From contig JASGGU010000007.1 in assembly GCA_047602645.1 (NCBI GenBank), positions 1 through 64,000 of the forward strand: 64,000 nucleotides of DNA. The letters are read 5' to 3'. The notes beneath the pieces are model-generated. The model saw nothing but the letters and a program-made list of their open reading frames with translations. It did no database searches and was not told the DNA's origin. This document shows positions 50,978-59,207 of this stretch, piece by piece; the first letter of the stretch is position 1; every line of letters starts with the position of its first letter. The position numbers and the translations under genes were made by a program. Source of the stretch: JAEYFP01 sp047602645. Its GTDB lineage: Bacteria; Bacillota; Clostridia; Lachnospirales; Lachnospiraceae.

Positions 50978-51823
50978 ATGTTTCATGATTTTACACAGGA
51001 AAAATTGCGTTCTGCATGTAGACAGAACATAGAGTCTTTAGAAATATGGGCAAGGCGTATTATCCATGAAGAACTATGCCATAACTATGGGGTGGATTAC
51101 TTTAATTATCAATTTGGAAATGGTGAATATCTTATCAAAAATGATATTCGAGAAAAAGCAAAACATATGCAGCAAAAAGAACCTCATCGCTTTTTGCGGT
51201 ATGTAGACACTTTATTTCTAGATGAAATAATCTACTTTTTGTGCAAACCAACATTGTATTTGCAACATTTTAAAAAAATGCTTGATATTAAATATCCTCA
51301 AGGAGTTGAAGAGGTAAGAGAATTTTTAGGAAGACTTATCCCTATTCGAAATGCTTTATCTCATTCAAATCCTATATCAGTTAGGGATGCCGAAATAGCT
51401 ATATGTTATTCAAATGATTTTATAGATGGCGTAAAGACATATTATTTTAATGAAGGGAAAGAAAAGATGTGGAATGTTCCTACAGTACTTAGGGCCACTG
51501 ATTCTGATGGAAATGTCCTTTACACTAATTCAGATGGGGTTGCAAAAATCCATCCGCACTTTTATGTAGGTGACATCTATACTGTCTATATCGAGGTTGA
51601 TCCGTCCTTTGCACCATCAGAGTATGCAATTAGATGGCTGAAAAATGATTGTATACCAATTCCAGAATATGCAGATAATACATCTTGTACAGTAATATTC
51701 ACAAATGCAGATGTTTCCGAAAGTTGGCCTCTAATATGTGAAGTTACCTCTAATAAAGACTGGCATAAAAAGGGCGATTGTGATGATTGGTTACGTTTGA
51801 CATTTACTGTATATCCACGATAA
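50978..51823 (+). CDS. HEPN-like protein with C-terminal beta domain, unknown function
   Basis: A 281-residue protein. The N-terminal 150 residues are helical with IWARRIIHEELCHNYGVDYF near 20-40 and LIPIRNALSHSNPISVRDAEIAICYSNDFI near 125-155. RNALSH (Arg-x4-His) fits the HEPN active-site motif seen in Swt1/DUF4145-type HEPN domains. The C-terminal half (about 170-281) is beta-rich with Asp/Asn-containing turns (ATDSDGNVLYTNSDGVAKI) and may be a sensor or binding domain. AAGAGGAA box before the ATG, terminator at 51921. It may be an RNase toxin or defence effector; this rests on the motif only. Confidence 0.6.
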   Translation: MFHDFTQEKLRSACRQNIESLEIWARRIIHEELCHNYGVDYFNYQFGNGEYLIKNDIREKAKHMQQKEPHRFLRYVDTLFLDEIIYFLCKPTLYLQHFKKMLDIKYPQGVEEVREFLGRLIPIRNALSHSNPISVRDAEIAICYSNDFIDGVKTYYFNEGKEKMWNVPTVLRATDSDGNVLYTNSDGVAKIHPHFYVGDIYTVYIEVDPSFAPSEYAIRWLKNDCIPIPEYADNTSCTVIFTNADVSESWPLICEVTSNKDWHKKGDCDDWLRLTFTVYPR

Positions 51824-51920
51824 CATATTTTTTACAAATACTACTTGCTGACGGCCTGCAAACCATTCATATTACTGCGTTTCTCCAGGTCATATAATTT
51901 CACTCTGACCAAGTGAACAG

Positions 51921-51958
51921 ACCTACTTTTTGCAGAAGCAAAAGGCAGGTTTGTTGCT
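51921..51958 (+). terminator. Terminator after the HEPN-like gene at 50978
   Basis: ACCTACTTTTTGC and GCAAAAGGCAGGT pair over 13 positions with one mismatch around AGAA, followed by TTGTTGCTATTT. Confidence 0.7.
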
Positions 51959-52020
51959 ATTTAATATAAGAAAATAACATGGAACTCAGGAGGGGAGTCA
52001 GTTTCAGACCAAAATATAAG

Positions 52021-52088
52021 CACCAAAAGTCACGTATATTTGACTTTTGGTGTTTTATTTAATTTATATATTAATATACGTGACTTTT
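52021..52088. repeat. Overlapping inverted repeats before the recombinase remnant
   Basis: CACCAAAAGTCA (52021-52032) / TGACTTTTGGTG (52041-52052) with TTTTATTT forms a terminator. The overlapping AAAAGTCACGTATATT (52025-52040) has a perfect 16-bp inverted partner at 52073-52088. The two pairings are mutually exclusive. Confidence 0.7.
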
Positions 52089-52117
52089 ATAGTTGAGAAA
52101 GAGAGGAAAAGATTAAT

Positions 52118-52748
52118 GTATATATTCCATATGGTTTTAATCATAAACAGGATGGTATCTTTGTAGAACTCTGACAGGCAAAGGTAGTAAAAGAAATTTT
52201 TCAACTGTATTTAAATGGCAATAGTCTTGGAGGTATCTCTAATTTTCTTTTTGAACACGGAGACTCCTTGCCAACCGGACAAGAAAAATGGATACGACTG
52301 AAAATCAGCAAATTTTTGTCCAACGCCAAGTATATTGGCTATATCATCAGCTTCAAGGATTACTTCTCCGATCAAGTAGATAAGGGAAAACGCAGCAACA
52401 TAGATGAAGAAACCAACTAAAGGAAGGGGCACCTGGTACAGTTCACAGAATGTACTGAGTGGCCTTTTGGTTTGTGCAGAAGGTGGTGCTAATTATTGGC
52501 GTATTACCCGCTCTTCCGGCAAGGCGATCTGGCGTTGCACCAATAAATTTGAGCATAAAAAGAAGATTTGTAAAAACGCACCGTATATCAGCGAGGATGC
52601 AATTACGGAATATCTTTGTACAACGTTTAGTATCGAAAAATTTGATGAAGAAGCTATCAAAAGCGCTATTGAGGGAATCCTTATTCAACGCGATAAGAGT
52701 TTAGAAATAGATTATAAATACGAAATGAGACATAATTTGGAATATTAA
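52118..52748 (+). pseudogene. Large serine recombinase remnant (C-terminal part)
   Basis: Translation in the frame from 52118 gives the recombinase-domain pattern VYIPYGFNHKQDGIFVEL, then a TGA, then AKVVKEIFQLYLNGNSLGGI and GQEKWIRLKISKFLSNAKYI. After a second in-frame stop near 52418, a zinc-ribbon-like part follows (NVLSGLLVCAEGGANYWRIT, then IWRCTNKFEHKKKICKNAPY). The N-terminal resolvase catalytic domain is missing. It is the relic of an integrase of a former mobile element, and two stops confirm decay. Confidence 0.82.
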
Positions 52749-52810
52749 GGCTATGCAAGCTACGCTCATCTTGATATAATATTTATATAAGTAGAATTGA
52801 GGTGTGAAGT

Positions 52811-52948
52811 ATGATCGAAGCTGAAAAACGGCGTGTTGGAGCAGTTGGGACATATGAGATATCGCTAGAAAAGGTACTAAACTGCCTTGTCACTAAAGAA
52901 ATCTTTACACAAGAGCACGCTGACTATATGTTTGATCAACTTTTTTGA
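52811..52948 (+). CDS. Short 45-residue frame, uncertain
   Basis: ATG at 52811 follows a GAGGTGTGAAG box. The product is charged (VLNCLVTKEIFTQEHADYMF near the end) with no recognised domain. It sits between recombinase and KilA-N remnants, so it may be a leftover of the same element or a small real gene. Confidence 0.3.
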   Translation: MIEAEKRRVGAVGTYEISLEKVLNCLVTKEIFTQEHADYMFDQLF

Positions 52949-52958
52949 ATGACCTAAT

Positions 52959-53398
52959 GTGTTGGATGTTCTTGGTTCACTGCTATTCTCTATTGGAGAA
53001 AAGATAATCAATGACAATTGTGGGCGCAGTCCTTATGTTTCACTTACGGATATCGCACATGAAAAGAATAATGAATCTCCAGAATATCTTGTTCAAAGTT
53101 GGCCGCGAAACAACAATACTATTGAGGAATTAAGATTATGGGAGAAAAAATTTAAACCAAACTTCCTTGATGACGAATGTGAAAGCTTATTGAAACCATC
53201 CGGACAACGAGAACTACCCTAACACTAAAGATGTGGATTAGCGCAACCAAAGCAGTAGGCATTGAATCAAGAGCAGGTAAGTATGGCAGGGCAATGGTTC
53301 ATTCAGAAATAGGAGAAGCTTTTCGGGCTTGGCTGTTTCCAAAGATCATGCTGGAGATAGTAAAAAGATGTAGGGGCTGTCAGTTTGAATTGGAATGA
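52959..53398 (+). pseudogene. KilA-N domain protein remnant
   Basis: The first frame (52959-53222) gives YVSLTDIAHEKNNESPEYLV and NNNTIEELRLWEKKFKPNF, the N-terminal part of phage-type KilA-N proteins. A stop and a frame change follow, and from 53231 the other frame gives MWISATKAVGIESRAGKYGR and GEAFRAWLFPKIMLEIVK, the expected continuation. It is therefore a frameshifted KilA-N gene, typical of phages and integrative elements. Confidence 0.75.
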
Positions 53399-53591
53399 AT
53401 CACCAGATCATGTGAACAAGGCTGAATCCTAGTGCGCAGAGTTGCAGTTAAGATATGTAGAAACAGGAATTTATATTTTATACATTCTCAGTATAGCAAT
53501 AATACGTAACTCAGCAAATAAAATAGGCATTTTTGCAATGAATCAAAATTAGTAGAAAATACAACCATAGTAATCAATTAGGAGGATTATA

Positions 53592-54254
53592 ATGAGCAAA
53601 GATGATATTAAGGCTATTCTTAAGATTCACAGATATGATATGGTGTCTGAGGAAAGAATGAAGAATGGTTATGGTGACACACTGCGCTTATCTAATGGAT
53701 GCATTTTGAATCTTTATGATACCGGTAAAATTGTCTATCAGGGCAAAAATTCAGACCATATCAAGGCAATTCTTGAGAGAGTGCCTGAGACTACTGCCGC
53801 CAATAGAAAGGTGTTTGTTGTGTACGGGCATGATCAAGTTGCGCGAACGCAACTTGAAGCAATGCTTCGTCGATGGGCTTTGGAACCACTTATTATTGAC
53901 CAACTTGAATCATCGGGTAATACTATTATTGAAAAGCTTGAAGGATACATACCTCAAGCAGATTTTGGTATTGTTCTTGCTACGCCTGACGACATTGGAT
54001 ATCCAAAGGGATCAGAAACGTCAAAAAAATATCGTGTTCGGCAAAATGTTGTTCTTGAAATGGGAATGCTTTTGGCGAGTATGGGACGTTCAAAAGTTGC
54101 AATCCTATTAAAAAATACTGAGGACATGGAAAAGCCGTCAGATATTCACGGTCTAATCTATATTCCCTTTACTTCGGATGTAAAAGAAGTAACAGTGGAT
54201 TTGGCAAAAGAAATGAACAAGAATGGATACTATATTGATATTTCAAAACTATAA
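53592..54254 (+). CDS. TIR-like predicted nucleotide-binding protein (CAP12/PF10137 type)
   Basis: A 220-residue protein. The N-terminal 65 residues form a small alpha/beta domain (CILNLYDTGKIVYQGK near 36-51). The C-terminal TIR-like nucleotide-binding domain begins at KVFVVYGHDQVARTQLEAML near 74-93 and continues with IIEKLEGYIPQADFGIVLATPDD near 113-135 and VRQNVVLEMGMLLASMGRSKVAIL near 151-174. The Glu in NVVLEMGM is in the place of the TIR/NADase catalytic residue. Such domains occur as effectors in bacterial antiphage systems and may degrade NAD+. AGGAGG box before the ATG. The next gene, a DUF3800 protein, follows after 32 bp, suggesting a two-gene unit. Confidence 0.85.
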   Translation: MSKDDIKAILKIHRYDMVSEERMKNGYGDTLRLSNGCILNLYDTGKIVYQGKNSDHIKAILERVPETTAANRKVFVVYGHDQVARTQLEAMLRRWALEPLIIDQLESSGNTIIEKLEGYIPQADFGIVLATPDDIGYPKGSETSKKYRVRQNVVLEMGMLLASMGRSKVAILLKNTEDMEKPSDIHGLIYIPFTSDVKEVTVDLAKEMNKNGYYIDISKL

Positions 54255-54286
54255 TCGACTGTATATGTTTAGGAGGCGGAGATAAT

Positions 54287-55444
54287 TTGGAGAGAGTATA
54301 TGCATTTACGGATGAATCGGGAGCATTTGGGTGGGATTTAAATAACCAAAACGTGTCAACTCATTTTATTATTTCCGCAATAATTGTCAATGAAAACAAT
54401 CTTTCTACAGTACAAGCATCCGTCGAGCATATTAGGAAAAAGCACTTTCAGACTGGAGAAATGAAATCTTCACACATTGGGAATAAAGATGAAAGAAGAA
54501 AGAGAATTCTTGCAGATTTGCTGCCTTTGCCATTTTCAATATTTACGATTATCTTTGATAAAGAACAACTTACTGAAGCAAAGGGGTTGAGGTATAAACC
54601 TTCGTTTTACAAATTCATGAATAACATTGTACATAAAGAGTTGCGGCGTGCATTTCCGATGCTCACTATTGTTGCAGATGAAGTTGGCGGAAGTGAGTAT
54701 ATGCAGAGCTTTTCCAAGTATGTAGCGGCACGACAAGATATTCCCAACTTATTCGGTGAAGCGCAATTCTTTTTTAGAAACAGTCAAGCTGATGTGTTAA
54801 TTCAACTTGCTGATTTGATTAGTGGTACACTTGCTCGAGAATATGATAAACATCGAAAAACAGAAAATATAGCGGATTTTAGAAAAATGCTTGAGCAAAA
54901 AATCATCAGAATTGAGCTTTATCCTAAAACTTTTAAAACATATAGAGTTGATGATTCTGCCCTTGCTCAGGACTATGACAAAAGAATTGCTACACTTTGT
55001 TTGAAGCAGGCTATTGAATTTCTAAATCAAAATGATGATAGTGATGATGAAGAGACTCAGGCACAGATAATCGTCCTAAAATATCTCTTATTTAGGTTTA
55101 TGAATAATGATCTTAGATCGTATATTTCTACAGAAGAATTAAAGAGTCAGCTTTTATATACAAGCTATGCAGGCATATCAACACAGACATTTAGAACAAG
55201 AATTATAGGAAAACTGAGAGATAAAGGAGTAATTATTTCTGGATCAAGTGCCAAACGAGGTTATAAAATTCCGGCAAAGGAATCGGAACTTTTTGATTTT
55301 ATCAATCATGGAACAACAATCATAATGCCAATGCTGGAACGCTTAAAAAAATGCCGCGATTTAATTAAATTGGGGACAGAAAATGAATTGGATTTATTTG
55401 ATAAAACAGAATATTCAACATTAAAAAGATACTTTGATGATTAA
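54287..55444 (+). CDS. DUF3800 domain protein with C-terminal winged-helix-like region
   Basis: A 385-residue protein starting at TTG behind AGGAGGCGGAG. The DUF3800 domain (about 1-215) opens with the signature VYAFTDESGAFG and includes TGEMKSSHIGN near 62, FSIFTIIFDKEQL near 85, LTIVADEVGGSEYM near 128 and VLIQLADLISGTLAREYDK near 168. The acidic residues are arranged as in RNase H-like folds. The C-terminal region (about 280-385) contains a helix-turn-helix-like segment (GISTQTFRTRIIGKLRDKGVIISGSSAKRGY). DUF3800 genes cluster with defence genes. It is transcribed with the TIR-like gene. Nuclease activity is inferred from the fold only. Confidence 0.85.
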   Translation: MERVYAFTDESGAFGWDLNNQNVSTHFIISAIIVNENNLSTVQASVEHIRKKHFQTGEMKSSHIGNKDERRKRILADLLPLPFSIFTIIFDKEQLTEAKGLRYKPSFYKFMNNIVHKELRRAFPMLTIVADEVGGSEYMQSFSKYVAARQDIPNLFGEAQFFFRNSQADVLIQLADLISGTLAREYDKHRKTENIADFRKMLEQKIIRIELYPKTFKTYRVDDSALAQDYDKRIATLCLKQAIEFLNQNDDSDDEETQAQIIVLKYLLFRFMNNDLRSYISTEELKSQLLYTSYAGISTQTFRTRIIGKLRDKGVIISGSSAKRGYKIPAKESELFDFINHGTTIIMPMLERLKKCRDLIKLGTENELDLFDKTEYSTLKRYFDD

Positions 55445-55680
55445 GGTGGCCACGTGACTTATTTCAGTTTATAGATATTCTTAGTTTGTTTATTTCCTAG
55501 ATTTGTAAATTTCTTATTTGGTAGTAGAATATAAATAATCTCTACCAGATTAATAACTCTTTTTTTCATCGTGTCTACAAGTTATTTTTTGCATTTTTAC
55601 ATGGATTTATGTGGGTTCTGATATTACTTTCATAAAATCAGAAAGAGATAGGGTAGGAATACGCCATAAACAAGGAGAAT
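55445..55680. other. AT-rich non-coding stretch
   Basis: I see no gene, hairpin or repeat of note. The end carries AAGGAG (near 55673), the ribosome-binding site for the following fragment. Confidence 0.5.
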
Positions 55681-55896
55681 TTGCATGAGGAAAAAGCTGT
55701 GAACTATATTTTAATCCATGGGCTTGGGCAAGATATTTCCAGTTGGGAGAAGACGATTGCCTGCATAGAAGATGATTTCCATGTGTTTTGTCCTGACTTA
55801 TTCCATCTTCTTAGAGATAGAGAGCCTGTCTACAACAATTTATACCGTGCCTTTACTGAATATTGTCAGAAACTCAATTCCAGAAGATTGGTATAG
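55681..55896 (+). pseudogene. Truncated alpha/beta hydrolase
   Basis: A 71-residue fragment with the N-terminal part of an alpha/beta hydrolase: VNYILIHGLGQDISSWEKTI (oxyanion HG motif) and FHVFCPDL. The nucleophile elbow and everything after it are missing, and the frame stops in SRRLV. Start TTG at 55681. A 3'-deleted gene, likely inactive. Confidence 0.75.
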
Positions 55897-56124
55897 TATA
55901 GAATAAAATATTATATTTCACCAGAAAATCCTTGATGAGCAACGTATTAGTTCATAGGCAGCACGCCCCTTTTCATCGCTGCACGAGTATTGGTTTTGTT
56001 TGCTTGATGGATTAGCAAAGGGCTAAGCACAAAGGCTTTTCTGCTTGTGTTTGGTAATATAGCAGCATTGTTCCGGAAACAATGAAGCAGCTGATGAGAA
56101 GGAAAATGAGGAGGAAATAAAACA
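55897..56124. other. Non-coding stretch before mscL
   Basis: No gene recognised. GTTCCGGAAACAATG-type short symmetry near 56078 and AGGAGGAAAT at 56108 (ribosome-binding site of mscL) are the only features seen. Confidence 0.4.
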
Positions 56125-56541
56125 GTGAAAAAAGGCTTTCTTACAGAATTTAAAGAATTTATATCCCGTGGAAATGTAATAGATCTCGCAGTGGGTGTTA
56201 TCATTGGCAGTGCTTTCACGGCCATCGTGTCATCACTTGTAAATGATATTTTTATGCCTGCGATTGGTTTTATATTTGGTGGCGTGAACTTCACAAATCT
56301 GAAATATATCATCACACCGGCGTCCGAAAATGTTGCAGAAGCAGCTATTTATTATGGAAACTTTATTCAAAGCATTATTAATTTTCTCTTAATCGCTTTT
56401 GTGATTTTTATAGTTGTTAAGGGAATTAACAAATTTTATAAAAAAGAGGAAAAGCTGCAAGAAGAACCCACACCGGCAGAACCATCTGAAGAGGTTATTT
56501 TGCTGCGTGAAATACGGGATTTACTTTCAACAAAGAAATAG
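56125..56541 (+). CDS. mscL: Large-conductance mechanosensitive channel MscL
   Basis: A 138-residue membrane channel that opens under membrane tension to protect against osmotic downshock. The N-terminal helix and TM1 contain FKEFISRGNVIDLAVGVIIGSAFTAIVSSLVNDIFMP, the family signature. TM2 is near residues 75-100 (FLLIAFVIFIVVKGINKF), followed by an acidic cytoplasmic tail ending in EEVILLREIRDLLS. It starts at GTG with an excellent AGGAGGAA box. It marks a return to core chromosome after the accessory region. Confidence 0.96.
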   Translation: MKKGFLTEFKEFISRGNVIDLAVGVIIGSAFTAIVSSLVNDIFMPAIGFIFGGVNFTNLKYIITPASENVAEAAIYYGNFIQSIINFLLIAFVIFIVVKGINKFYKKEEKLQEEPTPAEPSEEVILLREIRDLLSTKK

Positions 56542-56556
56542 TAAGATTTCTGTTTT

Positions 56557-57642
56557 TTAATCACTCAGTTGATTTAAGGCCCGTACCTTATCCTGCTGTT
56601 CAAAAAGCGTGCAGCCGCCCGTATGGGCACCCGCTTGTTTTGCAATCTCTCTTAACTCAACAAAATAATCTGATTTCAGCACATCCAGAATGGGCGAAGT
56701 TTTTAAATTATATTTTGCATAGGGTGAAAACGGACATGGTTCTGCCCCACCGGCAGCATTGATATGGAAAAAGCCTCGCCCTGAGGCCAGACAACCACCC
56801 ATAGCAGCTTCGTCTCCGGGAAAAGAGAGAATAATCATGTCATTCATGCTTTCTTTTAGCTCCGATACGCTGTCTGCCAGTGTATGGATGTCATCACGGC
56901 TTAATGAAAGCTGTTCCGTTCCCTCGCTGACTGGCACATATTCAACAAAGAATAGTAATCCGCAGCCCCTGTTTCGCAGTTCGAAGACGAAAGATGACTC
57001 CGTAACAAGGTGTAAGTTTTCTTTTGTAACCGTAATGGATACGCCAAACAAAACCCCTCTTTCCAACAAGCGCCTCATCGCTTCATATGCCATTGTGTAA
57101 GTGCCTTCGCCTCGGCGGCGGTCTGTTTCCACGGCAGTGCCCTCTATACTGAAAACCGGAATCACATTGCGGTTTTCAGTAAGCAATGCCAGGTTGCCAT
57201 CGTCAATCATTGTTCCGTTCGTAAAGACCGGGAAAACGATATTCCGGGACTGCGCAGCGGCTTCAATGACATCACGGCGCATAAAGGGTTCTCCGCCGGC
57301 GAGCAGGATAAAGGGGATACCAAGCTGCGCTGCTTCCTCAAAGATTGCTTTCCATCTTGCAGCGCTGAGATCAGATTTTGTCAGATCGCTGCCGCAGGCT
57401 CCGTTAGCCCTCGCATAGCATCCGGAACAATGTAAATTACACTGCGAGGCAATGCTGGCAATTAAAAACGGAGGAATATGGGTGCCCTTTTTTTCATAAC
57501 TGTTCCTGATAGCGGCGCTTTTTTGGATGCATGGCAGGGTATGCGATAAAAAGGCGCGTCCTTCCCGGTCATTTATGTAATAGCGTGTTATTGTTTTCAG
57601 AAGATTTTTGATTCCATGATTCATAAATGCGGTTAAATTCAT
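56557..57642 (-). CDS. Radical SAM protein
   Basis: A 361-residue radical SAM enzyme. The cluster motif CNLHCSGC (C-x3-C-x2-C) is near residue 68, with SAM-binding motifs ILLAGGEPFMRRDVIEAA near 114 and FSIEGTAVETDRRRGEGTY near 158. The C-terminal segment has PCPFSPYAKYNL and a few Cys (AHTGGCTLFEQ), a reduced SPASM-like end. The N-terminal 65 residues are an extension. It overlaps the TetR gene by 4 bp and is transcribed behind it, so the regulator probably controls it. The reaction is unknown. Confidence 0.87.
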   Translation of the reverse strand: MNLTAFMNHGIKNLLKTITRYYINDREGRAFLSHTLPCIQKSAAIRNSYEKKGTHIPPFLIASIASQCNLHCSGCYARANGACGSDLTKSDLSAARWKAIFEEAAQLGIPFILLAGGEPFMRRDVIEAAAQSRNIVFPVFTNGTMIDDGNLALLTENRNVIPVFSIEGTAVETDRRRGEGTYTMAYEAMRRLLERGVLFGVSITVTKENLHLVTESSFVFELRNRGCGLLFFVEYVPVSEGTEQLSLSRDDIHTLADSVSELKESMNDMIILSFPGDEAAMGGCLASGRGFFHINAAGGAEPCPFSPYAKYNLKTSPILDVLKSDYFVELREIAKQAGAHTGGCTLFEQQDKVRALNQLSD

Positions 57643-58277
57643 TTTTCATCACCATTCCTAACTTGATATACGGCCGCAAACTGCTCGATGTGCCGCATCA
57701 ATAGTTCCAATGCCTCTTCCTCTTTTTCCGGCATGGTGTCATATTGACAAATAAGAAAATAAAAGGGCCCGTAAAACTGTAAAGCAATAATATCAGCCGG
57801 GCCGGGCCGAAAATATCCCCGGGCAATCATTTCTGTGAAAAGTTCGGTTTGAAACTGTATGGCTGAGTCTGTAAACCAATTGCGAAGCGTATTGGCGGCG
57901 GTACTGTTTTTGTATTGCTCGATCATCAGCATTTTACGAAATCTGGAGGCCTTAGGATCTTTGAAAAAAAACATGAAAACCGCTTTGCAGGCTTGCTTTA
58001 ACCATATCAAGTCATTTCGCCCATAGTCTTCGGCGACCTTCTTTATTTCACCTTGGGGCAGCCGATACAAAGCGGCCGTTTCATCAAAGCGCTCATTTAT
58101 TTCTTTCAGCAAAGAATCATAGATTTCCTGCTTGCTCTTAAAGTGCTTATAGAGTGAGCTGTCTTTAATCCCCACTGCCTTTGCAATGTCTTTGACGGTT
58201 ACTCCGTCATAACCGTTCGTCGAGAACAGGTTCAGCGATTCCTCCAAGATGATCTGCTTTGTATTCTTTCGTTCCAT
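57639..58277 (-). CDS. TetR/AcrR-family regulator
   Basis: A 212-residue repressor. The N-terminal helix-turn-helix is ILEESLNLFSTNGYDGVTVKDIAKAVGIKDSSLYKHFKSKQEIYDSLL (about residues 10-57), and the C-terminal ligand domain is helical. The start at 58277 has a perfect AGGAGG box; the upstream in-frame ATG at 58307 would lie inside the operator region. Two 16-bp palindromes of the type GCTAG-N6-CTAGC directly upstream are its likely operators, giving autoregulation of the regulator/radical SAM operon. Confidence 0.92.
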   Translation of the reverse strand: MERKNTKQIILEESLNLFSTNGYDGVTVKDIAKAVGIKDSSLYKHFKSKQEIYDSLLKEINERFDETAALYRLPQGEIKKVAEDYGRNDLIWLKQACKAVFMFFFKDPKASRFRKMLMIEQYKNSTAANTLRNWFTDSAIQFQTELFTEMIARGYFRPGPADIIALQFYGPFYFLICQYDTMPEKEEEALELLMRHIEQFAAVYQVRNGDEK

Positions 58278-58299
58278 TGAGGTGCCTCCTATAATAAAA

Positions 58300-58341
58300 G
58301 CTAGCATTTACTAGCCATTATTATAGCTAGTAATTACTAGC
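58300..58341. promoter_or_regulatory. Tandem TetR-type operators
   Basis: GCTAGCATTTACTAGC (58300-58315, near-palindrome) and GCTAGTAATTACTAGC (58326-58341, perfect palindrome) have centres 26 bp apart, 22-64 bp upstream of the regulator start. Confidence 0.8.
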
Positions 58342-58360
58342 GTGTCAATAGTCAATTTTC

Positions 58361-58398
58361 GGAGGTTATTTTTCTTGTGTAGGAGGTTATTTTTCTTG
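58361..58398 (+). repeat. Direct repeat, two 17-bp units
   Basis: GGAGGTTATTTTTCTTG occurs at 58361-58377 and 58382-58398 with a 21-bp period, i.e. two helical turns. It could be a duplication or a binding site. The remainder of the 333-bp gap to the PfpI gene shows no other gene. Confidence 0.6.
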
Positions 58399-58610
58399 CA
58401 TCTATTATAGACTGTATGCCCTTACTATGGTAAAGTTTAGTTAGCAAAAAAATGATGAGTAATTCGTAGTTGAAGTATAAGAGCATACTACGACGCGAAA
58501 ACAGATGCCGGCCGCGTTAATCGTATATCGTGGATGGTCGGGCGATTAAATAAGAACCTTAAGCCGATGTAGTAAGATTATTTATAAATATGAGAAGGAG
58601 GAGAATTCCA

Positions 58611-59207
58611 ATGGACGTAAATATCTTATTGTTTCCTGATTTTGAGACATTGGATGCTTTTGGCCCGGTTGAGGTGCTGGGAAGTATAGAGGAATATAAG
58701 CTGCGTTATATTTCAGTTCAAGGCGGAACGGTTACAAGCAGACAAGGTATGAGGATATTAACGGAGAGTGCTGAAGAGGCCGACCCTTATGGCATCCTGC
58801 TGATTCCGGGCGGGCAGGGAACACGCCCTTTAGTGAAGGATAGGGATTTTATTGAAAAGCTGTCGGACCTGGTTATGAAATCAAGGTATTGTCTTACCGT
58901 CTGCACGGGTTCGGCGCTGCTTGCAAAAACGGGACTTTTGAATAATAGAAAGGCAACATCAAATAAAAATGCTTTTGAATGGGTGAAATCAATCAACACG
59001 GATGTTTGGTGGATTGAAAAGGCCAGATGGGTTGCAGACCAAAAATATTACACATCTTCGGGTGTGTCTGCCGGAATAGACATGGCATTGGGTTTTGTGG
59101 CCGAAAGATTTGGCAGGAATAGGGCGGAGAAAATTGCCAAGCATATCGAATATATTTGGAGTTCTGATCCAAATAATGACCCATTCGCAGTAGGAGTAAC
59201 TTTATGA
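58611..59207 (+). CDS. DJ-1/PfpI family protein
   Basis: A 198-residue class I glutamine-amidotransferase-like protein. The opening VNILLFPDFETLDAFGPVEVLG is typical of DJ-1/PfpI proteins and transcription-factor relatives. The nucleophile elbow is YCLTVCTGSALLAKTG near residue 98 (Cys followed by Thr-Gly), and the C-terminal half holds SSGVSAGIDMALGFVAERFG. The start at 58611 has a GAAGGAGGAG box. It overlaps the flavodoxin-ferredoxin gene by 4 bp (ATGA). Substrate not known; isonitrile hydratase-like and protease-like members share this layout. Confidence 0.88.
   Translation: MDVNILLFPDFETLDAFGPVEVLGSIEEYKLRYISVQGGTVTSRQGMRILTESAEEADPYGILLIPGGQGTRPLVKDRDFIEKLSDLVMKSRYCLTVCTGSALLAKTGLLNNRKATSNKNAFEWVKSINTDVWWIEKARWVADQKYYTSSGVSAGIDMALGFVAERFGRNRAEKIAKHIEYIWSSDPNNDPFAVGVTL

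Noticed and set aside
58361..58398. CRISPR-like repeat
   Set aside because: Only two 17-bp units with a 4-bp gap, no spacer-length intervals and no cas genes anywhere in the window. No CRISPR array was found elsewhere.
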